NCBI GenBank assembly: GCA_030628305.1
Contig: DAOVRE010000071.1
Location: 1-7,676, forward strand
Length of the DNA: 7,676 nucleotides
DNA from: Candidatus Heimdallarchaeota archaeon
GTDB lineage: Archaea > Asgardarchaeota > Heimdallarchaeia > Heimdallarchaeales > Heimdallarchaeaceae
Direction: 5' to 3'
Shown: positions 5,511 to 7,676 of the stretch, in pieces
How positions within the stretch are numbered: position 1 is the stretch's first letter
Layout: every line of letters starts with the position of its first letter
The notes under the pieces: model-generated
Databases searched by the model: none
Told to the model about the DNA's origin: nothing
What the model saw: only the letters and a program-made list of their open reading frames with translations
Position numbers and translations under genes: made by a program

Positions 5511-5524
5511 ATTTATATCTTCGC
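5511..5524 (-). promoter_or_regulatory. BRE/TATA promoter of vps22
   Basis: Read on the minus strand, GCGAAGATATAAAT holds a CGAA element (5523-5520) directly before a TATA box, ATATAAAT (5518-5511). The predicted start near 5490 leaves a leader of about 12 nt before GTG 5478. vps22 therefore appears to have its own promoter despite the gene upstream on the same strand. Confidence 0.6.
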
Positions 5525-5544
5525 AAATCTGAAAGCTATCAACA

Positions 5545-5567
5545 TAAAAAATAGTTAGAGAGAACTA
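5545..5567 (-). terminator. Hairpin plus oligo-T after the 88-aa gene
   Basis: On the minus strand TAGTT (5567-5563), a six-base loop CTCTCT and AACTA (5556-5552) form a perfect 5-bp stem, followed at once by six T (5551-5546). The stop codon of the upstream ORF is the first base triplet of the stem. The arrangement resembles an intrinsic terminator and lies just upstream of the vps22 promoter. Confidence 0.45.
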
Positions 5568-5831
5568 AAAAATGCTTGGTAAAATTTGTATCCAATTCTT
5601 TATTTTCCCCATTATCTGATTTGCTTCCCGTGGAGAAAGGAATGCGGCAAGCTTGTTCTTGTATTTTCTATACAGAGATTTATACACCTCTTTCATCTCA
5701 TCTCCCAATCTCTCCCCCTTTTGGTTAATTTTCCCGATTTCTAAAGTAATCTCCTCTATCTCTTCAAGGATGTAACCAACGTCTATATTAATCTCTATAA
5801 GATTGATTAATTCAAATAATAACTGTCTCAT
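5565..5831 (-). CDS. Unrecognised small helical protein inside the ESCRT cluster
   Basis: I do not recognise this family. The ATG at 5831 gives 88 residues that look almost wholly alpha-helical. An amphipathic Leu/Ile/Glu stretch (LLFELINLIEINIDVGYILEEIEEITLEI, about 4-32 in two parts) is followed by a charged segment (GERLGDEMKEVYKSLYRKYKNKL, about 39-61 in two parts). After a turn at SPRE comes a last helix with Trp (IKNWIQIL). No TM span or metal site is seen. The ATG has no ribosome-binding site. In the same frame the ORF extends 13 codons to a CTG at 5870 that has a perfect GGTGAT 4 nt upstream, giving 101 residues. It lies between the ESCRT-I fusion gene and vps22 on the same strand, so a helical ESCRT partner is conceivable but not shown. 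Confidence 0.6.
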   Translation of the reverse strand: MRQLLFELINLIEINIDVGYILEEIEEITLEIGKINQKGERLGDEMKEVYKSLYRKYKNKLAAFLSPREANQIMGKIKNWIQILPSIF

Positions 5832-5874
5832 GTTGGTAAATTGTGCGTCATTAGCGTTTTTTTCTAGCAGTCAA

Positions 5875-5880
5875 ATCACC
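5875..5880 (-). promoter_or_regulatory. GGTGAT ribosome-binding site pointing to a non-ATG start (CTG 5870)
   Basis: The minus strand reads GGTGAT-TTGA-CTG. The hexamer equals the strong site used by the ATPase K and second ESCRT-III genes, and the 4-nt spacing to CTG (5870-5868) is normal for this window. The CTG is in frame with the 88-aa ORF, whose own ATG has no such site. Confidence 0.4.
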
Positions 5881-5920
5881 TGGTTATGTTTCGATAGACC
5901 TCATCTGAAAAGAATTGTAA

Positions 5921-5943
5921 GAAGAGAGGATATATCCTTCTTC
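5921..5943. repeat. Imperfect inverted repeat after the ESCRT-I fusion gene
   Basis: GAAGA-G-AGGATA is followed immediately by TATCCT-TCTTC. This is an 11-bp palindromic pairing with a single unpaired G and a perfect AGGATATATCCT core at 5927-5938. It starts 5 nt beyond the stop codon of the ESCRT-I fusion gene on the minus strand and upstream of the 88-aa ORF. It could be a transcript-end hairpin, or an operator for the downstream ORF. Confidence 0.5.
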
Positions 5944-5948
5944 GTTTA

Positions 5949-7352
5949 TTATAATTCTTTGAGAACTCGTCGAAAATCATTCAGCCATCTTGCTGCTTGG
6001 AATTCGAGTTTTTCACAATCTTCTTCCTTTATTACCTCTTCAGGTTTGTATTTGCCAATGATTTTACGCCAATTACTGATATCTTCAATAACCCAATGAT
6101 CTTTAGGAATTGATGGAAATGTTTTGAGAATGTGTAACATCTCATCCATATCTGCTAACAGTAAATCTGCTCTGGCTACCGAACGAAGTCTTGTTAAGTC
6201 GATTAATTCAATTGCAGAAGCGACATAATCCGCAGTTTTTGTGGGCATTTTCTTCAACGAGTCAAAAGGTATAGATACTGCATCAGCAGTTTCAACTCCT
6301 TCAGCTACACGAAGATGACGAATGCCTTTAGGATATTTGCTATCTAACTTCTCTTTTTTGATAAATTTTTCAAGTTGGAATCCAACTTTTTCTAGTTGCA
6401 TTCGTGATTTGAAAATACTTCTAATGAGAGAACGTAATTGCTTTCTATATGCAATCTGATCTATTTCATTATTTTCATAACTTATAGCAAGATTATCTAG
6501 TGTTACAATTGAGGCATAAAGGTTAGCTTCTAATTCAAGATTTCTTTCATCTAGTTTTGACATACTACCACTCGCTTTGACATGACTATGCTGTTTTTCA
6601 GCTTTATAACCGTTTTTAGAGTACCGTTTATATAATTTCAGGAAATCCACAGTTGTCATGTCTCCATCTTCAAATTTTTCTTGGAGTACTTCTAGAGTAT
6701 CTTGAATTGCGTAGCTTTCAGCTTTAAGATTTTCTTCTAAGGAGATTGATATTTCTTTATCTGATCTATCAACTTTAATACCTCCTTCTTTTAGTAAAGA
6801 GGTTCTTTCCTTCTCAATTTTTCTGCCTATATCGTCAATCTTTGATTGATAATCCATAATTGTATCTTCAATTTTCCGTTTTTCAGTCTCTGTAGTAGTT
6901 TCTTTTCTAGTTGCAACCATTTCAACTTGAGGAAGCTGTCTGACAGGAATGGTAGCTCTTTGTAACCCTGTATATCTTTCCTTTTTCCTTGATCTCTTTG
7001 TTTTATATGGTTTAGCTGGAACACGGGTAAATAACTGCTTTGTATCATTAATTACGTCATGAACATGATAACTTCTGTTCCATTCTACTAATATTTTAAT
7101 GCTCAAGGTTCCATCATCATCAGTATTTGGATGATTCACTTTTGGTGTAATATCAACAAAAGGAGCTATATCTGGGAACCCATCTTGAATGAAAATATTT
7201 GCAAAGATAGGAATTTCAGTTCCTTCAATTGTTCCTACATAACCTTTCCAGTGTTTAAGATTACCTCTTACTGGTTCGAATCCTACTGCATTTTCATATA
7301 TTAATTGCGTTTCATTTGCAAGGATGTAATCATCTGTAGATATTTGTCTCAC
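5949..7352 (-). CDS. vps23-vps28: Fused ESCRT-I: TSG101/Vps23 (UEV, coiled coil, steadiness box) plus Vps28
   Basis: One 467-residue chain carries the two core ESCRT-I subunits. Residues about 8-112 are a UEV/E2-like fold: HPN at 74-76, and TLSIKILVEW (82-91), where Ser84 stands in the place of the E2 catalytic Cys. It is therefore predicted to bind ubiquitin and not to conjugate it. A basic linker and coiled coil follow (about 113-190). Next comes a steadiness box (about 205-258): AESYAIQDTLEVLQ and GDMTTVDFLKLYKRYSKN align with human TSG101 EENAIEDTIFYLG and GVIDLDVFLKHVRLLSRK. Residues about 268-348 match the Vps28 N-terminal domain (LYASIVTLDNLAISY; FIKKEKLDSKYPKGIRHLRV). Residues about 373-467 match the Vps28 C-terminal four-helix bundle (DLLLADMDEMLHILKTF; ISNWRKIIG; FQAARWLNDFRRVL). 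The start is GTG 7352. GGTGAG overlaps it, so a slightly later start is possible. No Vps37 or Mvb12 segment is seen. Confidence 0.92.
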   Translation of the reverse strand: MRQISTDDYILANETQLIYENAVGFEPVRGNLKHWKGYVGTIEGTEIPIFANIFIQDGFPDIAPFVDITPKVNHPNTDDDGTLSIKILVEWNRSYHVHDVINDTKQLFTRVPAKPYKTKRSRKKERYTGLQRATIPVRQLPQVEMVATRKETTTETEKRKIEDTIMDYQSKIDDIGRKIEKERTSLLKEGGIKVDRSDKEISISLEENLKAESYAIQDTLEVLQEKFEDGDMTTVDFLKLYKRYSKNGYKAEKQHSHVKASGSMSKLDERNLELEANLYASIVTLDNLAISYENNEIDQIAYRKQLRSLIRSIFKSRMQLEKVGFQLEKFIKKEKLDSKYPKGIRHLRVAEGVETADAVSIPFDSLKKMPTKTADYVASAIELIDLTRLRSVARADLLLADMDEMLHILKTFPSIPKDHWVIEDISNWRKIIGKYKPEEVIKEEDCEKLEFQAARWLNDFRRVLKEL

Positions 7353-7390
7353 CTTATTCTAATTCTCTATATCAAATGATGACAATGAAA

Positions 7391-7400
7391 CTTTAAAAAA
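7391..7400 (-). promoter_or_regulatory. Possible TATA promoter of the ESCRT-I fusion gene
   Basis: On the minus strand TTTTTTAAAG (7400-7391) would place a start near 7370, about 18 nt before GTG 7352. A weaker candidate, TTGATATAG, lies closer to the gene. The AT-rich background makes this a weak call, and read-through from the ubiquitin-like gene 86 nt upstream is also possible. Confidence 0.35.
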
Positions 7401-7412
7401 CATTGCATTCAA

Positions 7413-7432
7413 TTTTTAAAATTAAGCAAAAA
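7413..7432 (-). terminator. T-rich stretch after the ubiquitin-like gene
   Basis: Shortly after the TGA of the ubiquitin-like gene the minus strand reads TTTTTGCTTAATTTTAAAAA, with runs of five and four T and no clear hairpin. It fits an archaeal oligo-T terminator but is weaker than the one after the ESCRT-III pair. Confidence 0.35.
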
Positions 7433-7438
7433 CTCAGT

Positions 7439-7676
7439 TCATTCCGTTATCTGAAGTATAATTTTTATCGGTTTTGCAAGATTATTATCTAGAACAAACA
7501 CTGTTTCTTTTCCTTTGGAGAGCGAATCTTTGATCAATGCATTAGAATCTAATAATTTTCCCTTTATCATTAATTCTGGTTTTTGCAATCCATAAGTTAA
7601 GGCTAACCGAACTTCTAACTCTTTTACTGTTTCATCTGAATGAGCTACAAACTCTATCTGGTCAAGCTTATACAAC
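7439..7676 (-). CDS. Ubiquitin-like (beta-grasp) domain protein, 5' partial
   Basis: The frame is open to the window edge, so the N-terminus is missing. The first in-frame start-like codon is TTG at 7675, which is probably internal. The visible 79 codons follow ubiquitin in order. DQIEFVAHSDETVKELEVRL matches strand 2 and the central helix (ubiquitin TITLEVEPSDTIENVKAKI). LQKPELMIKGKLLDS matches IPPDQQRLIFAGKQLED. DSLSKGKETVFVL matches the final NIQKESTLHLVL strand. Strand 1 would lie just outside the window. After the last strand the chain runs on for about 16 residues (DNNLAKPIKIILQITE) with no C-terminal Gly-Gly, so as encoded it could not be conjugated like ubiquitin. It lies 86 nt upstream of the ESCRT-I fusion gene on the same strand. 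It may be the C-terminal domain of a larger protein. Confidence 0.75.
   Translation of the reverse strand, partial: LYKLDQIEFVAHSDETVKELEVRLALTYGLQKPELMIKGKLLDSNALIKDSLSKGKETVFVLDNNLAKPIKIILQITE

Noticed and set aside
5803..6099. Plus-strand open frame of 98 codons opposite the end of the ESCRT-I fusion
   Set aside because: It is antisense to the conserved Vps28 C-terminal domain, has no ribosome-binding site and its translation is low-complexity Ser/Leu/Phe.
7040..7352. UEV domain as an active E2 ubiquitin-conjugating enzyme
   Set aside because: Ser occupies the catalytic Cys position, and the domain is joined to a steadiness box and Vps28, the ESCRT-I arrangement.
1..7676. CRISPR arrays, tRNA or rRNA genes, transposases, attachment sites
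   Set aside because: No spaced direct repeats, cloverleaf sequences, conserved rRNA stretches or transposase motifs were seen on either strand.

Overview
The window looks like a piece of an Asgard archaeal chromosome. It is AT-rich. Ribosome-binding sites are of the GGTGAT type, complementary to the archaeal 16S 3' end (…AUCACCUCC), and promoters are BRE/TATA-like. It carries an archaeal A-type ATPase proteolipid gene beside a near-complete eukaryote-like ESCRT set: ESCRT-I, ESCRT-II, two ESCRT-III classes, the Vps4 ATPase and a ubiquitin-like protein. That combination is known from Asgard archaea and, outside eukaryotes, I know of it nowhere else. The exact lineage cannot be settled from this sequence.

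Layout. 1-210: 3' end of a coiled-coil gene (+). 254-541: small two-helix membrane protein with a zinc ribbon (+). 549-920 and 956-1267: an unrecognised 123-aa protein and the A-ATPase K (c-ring) subunit, both on minus, probably one transcript read K first. 1268-1418: divergent promoter region with one BRE/TATA facing each way. 1419-2701: two ESCRT-III genes in tandem (+), first a Vps2/24/46 type and then a Vps20/32/60 type, closed by a T-rich terminator. 2816-4746: vps4 and vps25 (+) with their own TATA box. 4753-5478: vps22 (minus), converging on vps25 with 6 nt between the stops. 5565-5831: unrecognised helical protein of 88 aa (or 101 aa from a CTG start). 5949-7352: a single polypeptide that reads as TSG101/Vps23 (UEV, coiled coil, steadiness box) fused to complete Vps28. 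7439-7676: ubiquitin-like domain, cut by the window edge.

How the genes fit together (inference from eukaryotic counterparts). The UEV-Vps28 fusion would be a one-chain ESCRT-I that recognises ubiquitin. Vps22 and Vps25 would form ESCRT-II, which nucleates the Vps20/32/60-type ESCRT-III. The Vps2/24/46-type subunit would join the polymer and recruit Vps4 through C-terminal MIM-like motifs read by the Vps4 MIT domain, for membrane remodelling or scission. The E1, E2 and E3 ubiquitin enzymes are not in the window.

Most notable points: the ESCRT-I fusion with its Cys-less UEV, the ubiquitin-like domain without a C-terminal Gly-Gly, the lone EAP30 protein without GLUE or Vps36, the ~80-residue charged extension on Vps25, the orphan helical ORF inside the ESCRT cluster with an SD pointing to a non-ATG start, and a recurring CGAA + TATA promoter signature shared by the ESCRT and ATPase genes.
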